This document shows, in pieces, positions 13,985-26,862 of a DNA stretch of 64,000 bases. Numbering within the stretch: the first letter of the stretch is position 1; each line of letters starts with the position of its first letter. The position numbers were made by a program, and so were the translations under genes. The notes beneath the pieces are model-generated. The model saw only the letters and a program-made list of their open reading frames with translations. It did no database searches and was not told the DNA's origin. This stretch comes from Effrenium voratum (lineage: Eukaryota; Sar; Dinophyceae; Suessiales; Symbiodiniaceae): NCBI GenBank assembly GCA_963377175.1, contig CAUJNA010000519.1, positions 38,255-102,254 of the forward strand. The letters run 5' to 3'.

Positions 13985-14225
13985 CCATCACGCTCATCGT
14001 GGCATTGGCAGGGGCAGCATTTTGGACAGCACTTTGAACATGCGAGCTGGATCTCATAGCAAAGCGCAGCGCTTGACTAGATGTTGTTGCGCTCGCGCGG
14101 GCCCCCTGGTTTCGTGGCACGGGCAGCATTTTTGACATGCGACTGCAGATTTCGTGGCCACGCGCAGCACTTTGGACATGTGAGTGCTGGATTTCGTAGC
14201 ACAGCGCAGCATTTGGAGAACTCCC
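13985..14225 (+). repeat. dispersed 45-base repeat block A
   Basis: Several diverged copies of a unit like TTTCGTGGCAGGGGCAGCAT followed by TTTGGACATG and a GCGAGTGCTGGA block. The same unit recurs at 15.6-15.9 and 17.33-17.48 kb, always beside CTCA arrays or their remains. Confidence 0.75.
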
Positions 14226-14229
14226 CTTC

Positions 14230-15185
14230 AAACTGTGGGGCGTGTAGCTACCCTGCGCCGCATGGGCGGCAACATCGGACTCTGGAGCGGCAACGCCGTG
14301 GCCCACCTTTGGCATCCGTGTTGGGTTCTGCGCGCGACAGAAAGCCTGCCTGCGCTAAACAACCGAAATCAAAGGCGTTGCTGCTGCGAAGCAATTATTG
14401 AGCTTTTTCCTCCCTGGCAACGGCATGGACGGCTCTCTCGTCGCTCCTGCGACACTTCTGTCCTTTGCGTCGCCCCAACATCATGTAAGATGTCGTCTAC
14501 AAGCAAATGCACAAAAAGGCCAGAAAAGCGTACAAACACTTACACATATGTACAGACTTTGACAGCCGGCTAAGACTTTTACATCTGAAAAACGGCTCCC
14601 ATCTTAAGATCGTAAGCTCTTCTAAACCCAAGTGCAACTCATAAGTTGCAATAACCCCTGCGTGATTTTCGGGAGGACAACTTGGCAGTCCTTCTGCGCC
14701 ACAGGCGCCCAATCCCTCTTCCTGATTGGGCCAGGCTCTTGGTCAATCTTGCGTTCACGCGGAAAAGCGCCAGCCAAGCACCTGAATCAGTTTCGCGCGC
14801 TCAGCCGTTGTAGGCCTGCAGCAGCCAAGGATGAATCCTGCGACGTTACGCTGCAGCCATCTTGCGTGCCCAAACCCTGGCCTTACCGCCCTTCTCTCGT
14901 TGGGTCGGCCTCATGACCAAGCCGTTCGCGTCTGACTACTCCGACAATTCCGCAAATTCTCCATCCTCTGTGCTTCCAAATGTGGCTTGCCACGATGGTT
15001 GGATGCCTCTGCCCCACCTCAGTTTCCACACCCCTGTGCGCAAATGGCGTCTCCGGCTCTGGAAGTTCTCCGCAGCTCTGCCAGCTTTCAGCCCAGCACG
15101 ATTTGCTACGCGACGCAGAGAACACAAGCCGGTGTTCCCCACATCAATATCGTGCGGGGCTCTCTTACCTCGTTGTCCGGTCGCC
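14230..15185. other. no supported gene
   Basis: Unique-looking sequence with short frames only. The long plus-strand frame that begins here continues through the CTCA array and is an artefact of that repeat. Confidence 0.5.
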
Positions 15186-15189
15186 GCTG

Positions 15190-15600
15190 CCACACTCACA
15201 AACACACTCACTCACTCACTCACTCACTCACTCACTCACTCACTCACTCACTCACTCACTCACTCACTCACTCACTCACTCACTCACTCACTCACTCTCT
15301 CTCCCTCTCACTCACTCACTCACTCACGCACTCACTCACGCACTCTCGCTGTCTCTCTCGCACCCGCTCACTCACTCACACACACACACACTTGCTCACC
15401 CCCACCCCCTCACTCACTCACTCACTCACTCACTCACTCACTCGCTCGCTCGCTCGCTCGCTCGCTCGCTCACTCGCTCACTCGCTCACTCGCTCACTCG
15501 CTCACTCGCTCACTCGCTCACTCGCTCACTCGCTCACTCGCTCACACGCTCACACGCTCACTCACTCCCCCCCTCCCTCGCTCACTCTCTCTCTCCCTTG
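15190..15600 (+). repeat. (CTCA)n array with CTCG variants
   Basis: A tetranucleotide array with patches of CTCG, CACA and CCCT. All three frames stay open because a 4-base unit lacking stops translates as Thr-His-Ser-Leu repeats; this is not a protein. Confidence 0.97.
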
Positions 15601-15601
15601 C

Positions 15602-15912
15602 GCGTGCTGCAAAGTGCTGGATTTCGTGGCAGGGGCTGCATTTGCGAAGGTTTTCGGTGACTGGACGTAGTCACGGGCGCTTGTGCGGATTCCTGGTTTC
15701 GTCGCAGGGGCAACATTTTTCGACATGTGACTTGAGATTTCGCGGCAGGCGCAGCACATTCGACACGCGAGTGCTGGAATTCGTGGCAGCGCGTTTGAGA
15801 CGCTTCTTTGGGGACTGGATGTTGTCGTGCTCGTGCGGGCCCCCTGCCTTCATGCAGGGGCAGCATTTTGGACATGTGACTGCAGCTTTTGTGGCAGACG
15901 CAGCACTCTCGA
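15602..15912 (+). repeat. dispersed 45-base repeat block B
   Basis: Six or so copies of the GTGCTGGATTTCGTGGCAGG / GCAGCATTTTGGACATG unit, flanked on both sides by CTCA arrays. Confidence 0.8.
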
Positions 15913-16482
15913 CACACTCACTCACTCACTCACTCACTCACTCACTCACTCACTCACTCACTCACCTCACCTCACCTCACCTCACCTCGCCTCGCCTCGC
16001 CTCGCCTCGCCTCACCTCACCTCACCTCACCTCACCTCACCTCACCTCGCCTCACCTCACCTCACCTCACCTCGCCTCACTCACTCACTCACCCACTCAC
16101 CTCACTCAGCTCACTCACACACTCACCTCACTCACCTCACTCACCTCACTCACCTCACTCCCCTCACTCACAAACACTCACTTCACTCACCTCACTCACC
16201 TCACTCGCTCAACTCACTCACTCACCTCACTCGCTCAACTCACTCACTCACTCACTCACTCACTCACTCACTCACTCACTCACTCACGCACGCACGCACT
16301 CACTCACTCACTCACTCACTCACTCACTCTCACTCACTCACTCACTCTCACTCACTCACTCACTCACTCACTCACTCACTCACTCACCTCGCCTCACCTC
16401 ACCTCACCTCACCTCACCTCACTCACTCACTCACCCACTCACCTCACTCAGCTCACTCACACACTCACCTCACTCACTCAGT
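15913..16482 (+). repeat. (CTCA)n and (CACCT)n array
   Basis: Tetra- and pentanucleotide units alternate (CTCA, CTCAC, CTCGC). It resumes at 17,087 after the inserted element, with matching CTCACCTCACTC motifs on both sides, as expected if the element interrupted one array. Confidence 0.95.
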
Positions 16483-16491
16483 GATTATATT

Positions 16492-17073
16492 AAGAGTCTC
16501 AGATCCATGGGGTTTAGACCTTACCTCAATTTATCTCAAATTATCTCAAATTTATCTCACCTGGTCATAGCCCAGCCCGTCCTCTGCAAATCTTGCCCAC
16601 TCCTTTTCCAAATGCAGGTCCATGTCTGTCCAGTCACTTCTGTAGTAATACGCATCTTCCACCATGCGTTGGATCAGAAGGGATTTCGGTTGATGATATA
16701 TTCGGGACATCATTGATTGAAATTGGTGAAGCTGAAGGCAACGCGACAAACACACCGTTTGACATCATCACCGCCCCCTGATTGCTACGAGCCGACGCAA
16801 TCAGGTTTAAGATCAGTAAAAACACAATGACCGACCATCATGCGTCAGCATTAGAACAAATATTTACAAAATGAAACGCAAAATCAACAACATTGCACGG
16901 CATTCATGAAGACACACATCATACAAATGACAAAAAATGCAGAAACAAATCCCAAACATGCAAGTTGCTTTCAACCTGACCTACATCTTCGAGATAATTC
17001 GAGATAATTCGAGATAATTCGAGATAGCCAAAAACCCCCCAAATCTAGACCCCATGGATCTAGTACTCATAAA
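16492..17073. mobile_element. small TIR element in the CTCA array
   Basis: The two ends form an inverted repeat of roughly 25 bases with core AGATCCATGGGGT-TAGA: 16,492-16,520 and the complement of 17,044-17,073. Inside each end are subterminal repeats, ATCTCAAATT on the left and four ATCTCGAATT copies on the right (16,988-17,026 reads CGAGATAATT on plus). A minus-strand frame (16,552-16,755) has protein-like composition with aromatic and acidic residues but no recognised domain, and may be a transposase fragment. I could not find a clean target duplication. Confidence 0.65.
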
Positions 17074-17086
17074 TTGGTTAGGGACT

Positions 17087-17330
17087 CACCTCACTCACCT
17101 CACTCACCTCACTCCCCTCACTCACAAACACTCACTTCACTCACCTCACTCACCTCACTCGCTCAACTCACTCACTCACTCACTCACTCACTCACTCACT
17201 CACTCACTCACGCACGCACTCACTCAGTCTCACTCACTCACTCGCTCTCACTCACACTCACTCACTCACTCACTCACTCACTCGCTCGCTCGCTCGCTCG
17301 CTCACTCACTCACTCACTCACTCACACTCA
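17087..17330 (+). repeat. (CTCA)n array, distal part
   Basis: Continuation of the array beyond the inserted element, with CTCG and CACG variants. Confidence 0.95.
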
Positions 17331-17482
17331 GGCGCAGCACTTTGGATATGCGAGCGCTGGATTCTGGGAAGCTTGCTCTGGATGTTGTCGCGCGCTGCGC
17401 TGGGCCCCTGCCTTCGTGGCAGGGGCAGCATTTTGGACATTTGAGTGCTGGTTTCGCAAGGGCAGCATTTGAGAACACTCTA
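17331..17482 (+). repeat. dispersed 45-base repeat block C
   Basis: Three to four copies of the GGCAGGGGCAGCATTTTGGA type unit directly following the CTCA array. Confidence 0.75.
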
Positions 17483-20260
17483 AGGGGACTCGTCAGATAG
17501 TGCGCATGAAAATACGCACGACTCTCCGTGTCTTTCTGAATCTGGAGAGACTTTCGACCTTCATCCTTTGGCGAGCAGTTTCGGCTGGATGTAGTTGGCG
17601 GCAAAGCCAAATATATTGCGCCGGCAGACATTGGCGCAACAGAACCAGCACCAGAGCCGTCGCCATCACCGATATCGAAAATCGCAGGCTACTAGCCTTG
17701 CGACTGCGAACCTGCTACCAAGTCCAAGCCACCTACACAACAGGCCGGCAAAGTGCCTCTGACTGCCTTTTCTCTCTAGCGCTATTGATACTGAAGTCTT
17801 GGGCCATGAATGGCGCAAAATGCCACATTTATCCGACATGTCTTCCTAATCCATGCTTACAGTCCTTTCGCGCTCCAATCACAGCCTTTCGCGATGCGGG
17901 TGATTCAATTCACGGTAGACCCTTCTTGGTGCTCTCACTCTGGGCTGCAACTGGGAGCACTGTTCTCCAACACCCTTCCCACAGGCCCGCACCAGTCCCT
18001 GTGCTTTCCCAAGCAGTTCAAACCGAGAACTGTCATCTTGACAATTGACTTGTGACTTGGGAGTGCAGTCGCCGCAGCCCAAGTGCAACACTACGTCTCT
18101 GGAAGAAAAGTGCATGAGCGAATCGGGAAGGTGCAGCTGAGAAGCTGAACAGCCCAGACCTGGCAGAAGCAGCAGCTTGATCACACACACACACACACTC
18201 ACCCCATGTAATTGATAGCTTTGCGCAAGCTGCATCCACGCGCTGCGGGCTCGTTTTTATGCAAGACAACCGTCTCCCTTTGGAAACCATATGGAACGCA
18301 TATGTAGATCACTGCAGGCACAACTCAAATGTTCGCGGTTGCTTGCCTGCACCGACACTAGCTCGGCAAAACAATAATGGTCGAGAGACCACAGGGCGAA
18401 AAACCAACATTAAACTTAATTGTCCAGCTGGCAATTGTTCAACAGTAATTCAACAACCGAGCTTGAGTCAGTCTGTGCACAAAGCTGGCCTTGCTTTGGA
18501 GCAGCTGCTGTTTCGGTAATCATGTTCGATGAAGATGCATGTGTGTCTGTTTTGTCCACCTTCAACTATTCCAGCATTAAAGGGCGGGAACAAACTGCCA
18601 GACTGCAGCTTAGTTGGACTCTGCTGACAGAGACCGAAACCCTAGCCCTTGGCTGATCACATATGCGTTCGCTTTTGGCCTCATGCCCGCTTTGGCACCA
18701 ACAGCAATTTACTTTTCTTGCGATGCGATTGTCATATAACAAAACGCGAACAACTAAGCGAGGGTCGTTCTGGGAAAAAGTTGCCGAACATGGTGCCGAT
18801 CAAAGCTGGTGTAAGCGGTACGGGTCTCCAGGGTCTCCTGCCACCCTGGGGGCAGCGGCTAAGAATCATCTAGAGTCCGGGGCCAAAACTCCCCTGGACT
18901 GATGGTCAGGTTGATGACCCTCTTGTCCAGGATCACAGGCGCTTCAAAAATTGCGACCAGGAATTGTAGAGTCACCATAAATGGCGCGCCCAAGCGATGC
19001 ACAGATATCTGAGCCTTGTTCGAGTTATTGGATTATCATTTTGGGAGCCCTTGCCATGTTGCAAGTTGTTGGCTCATGCTGCGTTTGTTGCTTCAGGTAA
19101 TCCAGCTATTTGCCGAAACCAGTTTATTCATCGGCCGATTCACATATTGTTGGTTGCTGCCCAGTTTGAACATGGCGCACATGGGGGCTCTGTCCAGCTC
19201 TGTCCCATCATGACAGAGAACACGCACAGCAGCCATGAGAGGACAAGAGCAAAAGACACTTCACGGCCTTTGCTTTGCATCTGTGCATCCTCTCATCCAG
19301 ATAGTCTGAAGCCTTCAAAGGTAGCTTGCCACAATGGCTCCTTGCCGGCGGATTGAGAAAGTGACTGCATCTTGGATCAGCATGACCTGCTTGATTCAAG
19401 CAGGGTCATACATCATGAAACTTAGCAAACAAGTGGGCACGAGCACGCCAAGGTAAACAACCTTCCAAGACACAGTAAACGACTTGTCACTCCGGGTTAG
19501 CTTCCTTGATGGTCTTCACAGCGATGTGGCCTCCATTGAAGCCACGGGTAGAGAAGAGATATTGGGTGAAAATTGGGCGTGCCTCAAAATGCTAAGCTCT
19601 CGTTTGGGTATGGGAAAAGGAAACCAGCTGATTGGGGGCCAAATGCTGAGACACACCCGTTGGGAGCAACATCCAGTAAACGGCCCGCAACATCCAGTTT
19701 CGCAGGCCCTGGGAAGGCAGTGATGGGCTGAGCCCTCGACAACTGAAACTAGTCACTGTCTTCCGTGAAAGCAATCCTGGCAGGTGGCAAAATCAGATCA
19801 CGAGGAAGCGCATTGGACCTGAAAATTTCGCCCTCAGGGCTCGGATCGCCGTGGTCAAAATCCTGCGGGTGGCTTCAACAAGCGGAAACCTCATGAGAAC
19901 GTTTATGGCCTAAGCAGTTCTTTTGACCATTGCAATTGCACGTAGGTGGGTAAAGCTGCACGGTATGGCACTCATGGTCTCTTTCACCACGTACAAAACA
20001 AGGCCTTTGAAGCCTATATCCACTGCTCCATTGACATGATGAAAGTGAGACCATCTTTTCGTCTGCTTTCTTAAGCCAGTGTAGACTTCCAGCAGCATAG
20101 CCAAAGTGCATTCTTCACTCAACTTGCCTCGCCAGGAAAGCGTTGCAACTTCCGAATTACCTGCTCAGATGCCACACAAGTTCTATGTAGTCATCTGCGG
20201 CTACAACCATCTTGACAACGTGGGTTCCCTCGAAAGCGCTTATGAAAATGGTCAAATAGT
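17483..20260. other. no supported gene
   Basis: Short frames only. A small CA run lies at 18,181-18,199. No domain or splice register is recognisable. Confidence 0.45.
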
Positions 20261-20262
20261 GC

Positions 20263-20263
20263 C

Positions 20264-20333
<70 letters not shown>
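20263..20333 (+). repeat. (CAA)n microsatellite
   Basis: About 23 perfect CAA units. It translates as poly-Thr or poly-Leu in shadow frames. Confidence 0.97.
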
Positions 20334-21110
20334 GTCCAGCCCAGATTAAGAGGTTTGCCACAAGACGGATCATATTCAATCAGGCAATGAGGTGTTCTTG
20401 CTCGTCTTCTAGGAGTTACCCTACATACAGCCCACTTAATGGACTTACTAACTCTCATTGTTCACCCCTTACTATCCAAGGGAGGAGTGGTGCGAATGAG
20501 GCTTGTTAGATGCTACATGCTAAACGGCTCGCTCAATGTGCATCATTGCATGTGCAAGCGTTGTCAACATAGAAGCATCGGCAATAATCCACAAACGTAA
20601 AGCTAAAGGAGCTGAGAGTGAAGCAACATGGTTCCAAAAAAATATATTTGTGGAACACACCTGTGACTGTTTTGTTTCTTGTGGTGGTCGCTGTTGATTC
20701 CAACCCTCGAGTCACATGACATCTCTACACATGTGTCACTTGGCTCAAAGACACGGTGTCTCATGCGTGACGACAAAGCTTGCACTAATCTTTCTTGCTT
20801 GCTGGCTGGCTGCCTGGCTGTATCTTACACATGCCAGACAAAGCTATACACAGGGCTATCTGCATGTGTGTTTATGTGTATATGTATATATTTGTATTGG
20901 GAGTACTCAATCAAGAATCCGAGCTGGTTTGTTGCAAGAATTAATGTGCTCTGATTCTCAGCGAGATACAGTTCACCAAGGAGCATCTTTTGTTCGACTC
21001 CTAGACTAAATGAGGACAAAAGAGAGAGGCTGTTTTGAAATCGGCTCAAGAGCACCCAACGAAGATGAAAGACTCTGATCTACGCAGGGAGCCGGCACCG
21101 CCCACAGGCC
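20334..21110. other. no supported gene
   Basis: Short frames only. Nothing recognisable before the fold-back that starts near 21,113. Confidence 0.45.
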
Positions 21111-21112
21111 GG

Positions 21113-21915
21113 GACTTTCTTTTCGCTAGGAGTGGCTTTTCGTTCGAAGTGTGGGCACCTTGACTGTGATCAAGTGGGGAGGGGGTGACCAAGTGGGGAG
21201 GGCGTGTGGAGAGTCACATCCCTAGAATCTCCGGTCTCAGTCTCCCCGTCATCTGTTGCCACCGCAGGACAGGCCTGAGCCCCATGCTGCGTTGCAGGCT
21301 TGCAAGCCGCTTAAATTCTTGCGGCAAGTATAAAGTGGGCTTTAGACGGTTTTAGAGCTTTATCAGGTTTTTGGTTCGTCTTGGGCTAGCTGGGGCGTGA
21401 CCACGCTTGGCATTAGTTTCTGTCTTGCTTAGTTTAGGGTTGAACTTGGGTAAACTTGGGGGTGCCTTTGGGCTTGTGTCAGAGTTTCAGCAGTGTTTAC
21501 TGTTGCTGAAGGGCGGTGTTCATGGTATTTTGGCTGGTTTGGCAACAGTAAGCACTGCTAAAACCAACCCCAAAAGCTGACACAAGCCAACCCAAAAACG
21601 GTGGTCCAAAATCCAACCCTGATAAAGCTCTAAAGCCGTCCAAAGTCCACCCTATTCCTGCCACAAGAACTTTCGCGGCTTGAACCGCAACGAAGCATGG
21701 TGCTCAGGCCTGTCTGGCTGTGGCAACAAATCAGGGGGTGACTGAGCCCGGTGATGCTAGGAATGTTGACCCACCCCTGCCACCCAACCCACCAACATGC
21801 CAACCCAACCAACCCAACCCAACCCAACCCAAACCCAACCCAACCCAACCCAACCCAACCAACCAACCAGTCTTGGAGCCCTTGCTGAGCTGCGAGCCAC
21901 TCCTAGCCAAAAAAA
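21113..21915. repeat. large imperfect fold-back (inverted repeat)
   Basis: The left arm (about 21,113-21,510) and right arm (about 21,525-21,915) are diverged reverse complements around 21,515. Matching blocks include CTAGGAGTGGC near 21,126 against GCCACTCCTAG near 21,900, CAGGCCTGAG against its complement near 21,705, and TTTAGAGCTTTATCAGG near 21,351 against CCTGATAAAGCTCTAAA near 21,625. The right arm has gained a CCAA array that the left lacks. This resembles a fold-back transposon; no coding capacity is visible. Confidence 0.75.
21796..21870 (+). repeat. (CCAAC)n array
   Basis: CCAAC and CCAAAC pentamers and hexamers within the right arm of the fold-back. Confidence 0.9.
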
Positions 21916-23575
21916 CATTGCCTCCTGCACCAGGCATGCTCCCTACAAAACGGTTCGTCGCCCACTTCACAACCAGAAGGTCTGCTTAACGCTCTCTTTT
22001 GGGAGCTGTGCCTCAGACACCTCTGACTCCTGCCTCCAGACCTCGCTCTGCATCCTGCGCGAATGAAAGCCCGAAATATCAGTTTCAGAATGGCTTCCTA
22101 GTTCGGTGGAAAAGGGGGCCAGGATTTTGTTTGTTGAAAGCAACTTTGCCCCACTCGCCTTCGCTTTCGTCTTCGTGCATCCTGCTGCAATTGACGTCTG
22201 CGCGCCTTGGCCTCCTCTGCACTGCATACATGACAGTGTAGGCAAGCCTCCCCCTTGAAGCACCCAGCCGGCTTCAAGGCGTACGCAATGCAAGGAAAGC
22301 ATTGGCCCGTTGAATGCAAATACTGTTGGCGGCTCTGCTGGGACTGAATGAAGCCAGGTTCCACTCCGCAGCTGTGAACTCTTCCCGGCGCCTGTGGTCC
22401 TGCCCGACTGACTGCATCGGAACCAGCGCTGGGCTCTGGCGTAGAAGCCAGCATCTTTGCCTGACCATGTGCCTGCATTTTGACAACGGCGAAACGCTTT
22501 TGAGCAGGGCGGCTGAGCAAAATGCGGATCAAAGATGCACCAAACACCCGACTATGACCAATCTGTTGGCAGTGCTCAGGCAATCATCGACCAGCTTTGT
22601 CGTGGGATTTGGACTTGGATAGGCCCGGGTTGAGTCCTGTTTTGGGGACTGCCGTGCTTGCCCAACCTGGCAGCAAATCCAGCTGCGCCGTCACCTGCAC
22701 CTGGCGACAAATACAACACCAACTCAATTCATGCTGTCCATGCTCAACGTTCGGAATGGGGTACCGCTCTATAAACAAGCGCCACACGAGCGTCCAATTC
22801 CGCCGCCCGCTCACGCCTGAGAACCTGAGGATAATTGACCCGGCGGCAGGCTCAAGAAGACACCTGACAGATGCAAAAACGCTTCGCCGTGCCAGCAAAA
22901 GGGAGATGAAAACCCGGAGAAATTTGGGAGAAAGTGCAATGCCGGGATGGTGCCACTGAGCTCCCTTCCACTGGCTCCTAGCATGTCTCATGGCCTCCAA
23001 CTGAAGGCGTCAATGGCTCAGCGACCACTTGTGCTCCGCTGCGCGTCTCGGCCTGCGAAGAGCATCTTTAAGCCAAATATATGACAGGCACGGGGTTCTC
23101 TCCCGTTCGACCAGAATGTTTGCGCCTGCACTGACCAAGTGACCTCAGAGAGCCGGTCCAGGAATGTCTTTGTCCAGCTTAAAACAATCCGTCTCGAGAC
23201 TCAGGAGCGGACAAGCGGCGTAAACTCCGCAAGGGCAGCTTGCAGCTGCGACTGCGTGAACTCCGTGTCGTTAGTCAACCTTCAATCAGCTCGCAGAAAA
23301 AACAGCCAGCGTACCCAAGAAGACGTTGTTCCGTGCGCTCTCACCCATCGAGAACTACGCAGTGCCACGAAAAATGCCTCTACCATGTGTCCCAAAAAAT
23401 ATCCTTGCTCCCTCTCTCTGGCCATCCGAGCACGCTGCGCCAGCACTGCGCCCAGGACAGTGGTGCTGTTCTCCGGCTCAATCTGCCAAGTTGCGGACCC
23501 ATCAAACCGACATGCAAAAATGCATCTCGGGCTTTGTGGATCCAGAGCTCACGCCGCACAAAAAGGCTTACAGAG
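21916..23575. other. no supported gene
   Basis: Short frames only; no domain is recognised. Confidence 0.45.
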
Positions 23576-23648
23576 CTTGCACACGTGCACATGTGCACCC
23601 ACGCACACACGCACAGATGCACACACGCACAAACGCACATACATACAT

Positions 23649-23681
<33 letters not shown>

Positions 23682-23735
23682 CACGTGCGCCCATGCACGC
23701 ACAAACACAGGCACGATCGCGCGCGCGCACGCAAA
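23576..23735 (+). repeat. CA-rich tract with (TA)n and (CA)n
   Basis: Degenerate CACACG/CACATG units lead to a TATATA core near 23,650 and about 10 CA units, then GCGCGC. It is an alternating purine-pyrimidine stretch. Confidence 0.9.
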
Positions 23736-23739
23736 AGGT

Positions 23740-25580
23740 AAACGGCCAGAGCGTCTGCTCCCAACCAGCCGTATTGCAGAAAGTCAGCACGAAGTTGATT
23801 CCCAGAGAGGTCCTAGCAGCTGACTGTCTTCCTGTGTGCAGCAGAGATGAGGCGACTTAGGCAAAATGCTCGTGAACACCGTCTAAAGTTGGGACCAAGC
23901 TTTCACACAACTCTGGCAGTGAAGCTTCTAGAGATTGCTCGGACGTAGGGCGTACTACTTTGGAAAAGCCATCTGAGTCAGCAAACTTGACATGTCGGAC
24001 AGAACCCAAAGAGACAATCAACTGCACAGGGCTGTTCTTCCAAACGCTAAGACGTTTTTCCCTTGTAGTCTTCCGGTCAGGACCCGTTCGTGTGTGGCAC
24101 AAGCATCTCAAACAACTGCTTGCAGGATCAGAAGCCGGAGGAAGCGGCATCACTGGGGCAACAAGCAAGCTACTGTCGCTCCGTGCTGTGGTAATTTTCA
24201 ATCAAGCAGAGCTTATCAGGATACAATCGTTCGGCAAACAACTTAAGGTGTTTTGGGCGGCCGCAATGGGTTGGGTTGGATACTAGGCAAAAGATCTGAT
24301 CACTGCAAGCTACGCAGAGCTCCTGCAAGACCTCTAAGCGCTGTAAGGCCCAGGGTCTGCTTTCATCTGCCTGAAGGCTCAAGCATGCGCACTGCGACCC
24401 ATCAAACACCTGCGGCCATTGACGTGCCCGGTGGGCCTGCAGCGGTGGGCCCTGCGGCGCCAGGCCCAACTCCGGCGCCAGGCCCACGAGCCGCAGCTCA
24501 GCGCGCGCCAACGCAGCCTGCCATCCGGAGCACGTTCTGTTTATAATCTTTCCGCGCGAAAAAGACACTGGCACCTGGCCCCCAAAAGACACGCGAGCCA
24601 GCCAAGCACGCTGGAAATTAAGCCGCTTCTCAGCATTATCTTGTCATCCCTGTCGCATCCTAGATGGAGCAACAAGGGCTCCGCAAGTAGATAATATAGA
24701 GCTACTTGTCTTCGAACAATCCCTAGCCAAAGAGTTTGCTTTACTCCGCTACCCGGCAACACAGCAAAAGAACTGGCGCCAGAGCAAAGAAACTCCAGGT
24801 TCAGTCTCTAGGAGGCTGTTCAGAAGCTTCGGACTGTCACAGCCTGGCCTGTGCTGCGGGACAGGCTTACTGTCTTAATGTCAGCTCTCTGTGGGCCGAC
24901 GGCCACCCCGAAAATCTCCCGAAACCTGTCGGCAAGCCATAAAGAAGGGAAGGATCCGAGATAGAATGCACGACAGCCGCGAGCACGGCAGGAGAATTTT
25001 GAAGGCACCCCCAGCATCGCCAATGCCTCAGCAGTAAAGCTCTTGCGCACCCTGCTGAACATCCTCAGCATCGCCAGCCCCTGGAACAAAGGCTCCGCGA
25101 GACCATCAAGCTCAGCCGCTCAGCGGCATCAAAACTCATCGCATGGCAAATTGCGAAACTACACTTTTCCACGCCGACGTGAGTCGGTGTGTTTCAGAAC
25201 ACCGGCAGGGCATATGTGTGGGGAATCAACCTGCTTGATCCTGCCAGTATTTCTTGCCTGCGTCCCAAGACTTGCATCAACTGAACAGGCTGCCAGGCCT
25301 GAAGTCGACTCAAATTCAGTTTCAAAAGGAGGAAATCTGACACTTGAGTCGACTGCAGAAGCCAAGAGATGAGGCAGGGCTCCAGTGCTGAGAGTTTGAC
25401 TGGCATGATGCAGAAGGACTACAAAGTGACAAACGCGAACAGGGCAGGAGGATTCTGGGGAAGGAAGATGACTGCGGAGTCCCCTTGTAGGACTGCACAG
25501 GCTAAGGCACCCATATCTTTTGTGTTTATGAATTCCTTATATAGATTTATGTGTATGTGCTGTGTTTGTGCTTAGATCTA
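23740..25580. other. no supported gene
   Basis: Short frames only. The Pro/Ala-rich frame near 24,420-24,540 is a composition effect. Confidence 0.45.
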
Positions 25581-25584
25581 CCTA

Positions 25585-26292
<708 letters not shown>

Positions 26293-26522
26293 GGTTGCTA
26301 TTCCTGTCAATATTACTTATAGTTATTATCTAATTATTATTATAAGTATTATGACTATTATAATTAGCATTTGTGCTATTATTATTACTATCATGCTTAT
26401 TAACATTGTCCTCGTCATGACCAATATTAGTCATTCTCTTGAAAAAATGTCCCAAGCCATGCACCTTTTGGTCAGGCAAACAGCTGATACAGCAGATTGG
26501 ATGATGAGTGCTGCCGCTTCAC

Positions 26523-26625
26523 AGCATTTGCAGCATTCGCAGCATTTGCAGCATTCGGAGCATTCGGAGCATTCGGAGCATTCGGAGCATTCGGAGCATT
26601 CGGAGCATTCGGAGCATTCGGAGCA
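26523..26625 (+). repeat. 9-base minisatellite GCATTCGGA
   Basis: A first set of diverged copies (GCATTTGCA, GCATTCGCA) is followed by about eight perfect GCATTCGGA copies. The unit length is divisible by three, so frames stay open (Glu-His-Ser or Asn-Ala-Pro repeats), but no gene context supports coding. Confidence 0.9.
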
Positions 26626-26862
26626 TGGAGTACGACATGCACAACAGCGTCTTCGTGTAGCAAGTGACACCCACAGGTCTGCAGTCGGTCTACAGGCAAA
26701 TCGAGGCCCCATGCCTTGCCGTCACAGGCTCTCCTCTGATAGCCCCTGCCTCTGTCACATTCAGCCGCCTCGCTGGCCTGCACCGAGTGGTAAGCAAAAC
26801 CGCTATGCGCACTGGGAGATAACAAAAGGCACGGCCAAAACAAATGTTCAAATTTATGTTAT

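Noticed and set aside
14862..16716. Long plus-strand frames of 247-540 codons rich in THSL and SPHL
   Set aside because: They are the translation of stop-free CTCA and CACCT arrays; all three frames are open.
15190..17330. CTCA array as a centromere or telomere
   Set aside because: It is a short tetranucleotide array with no telomere motif; nothing supports such a role.
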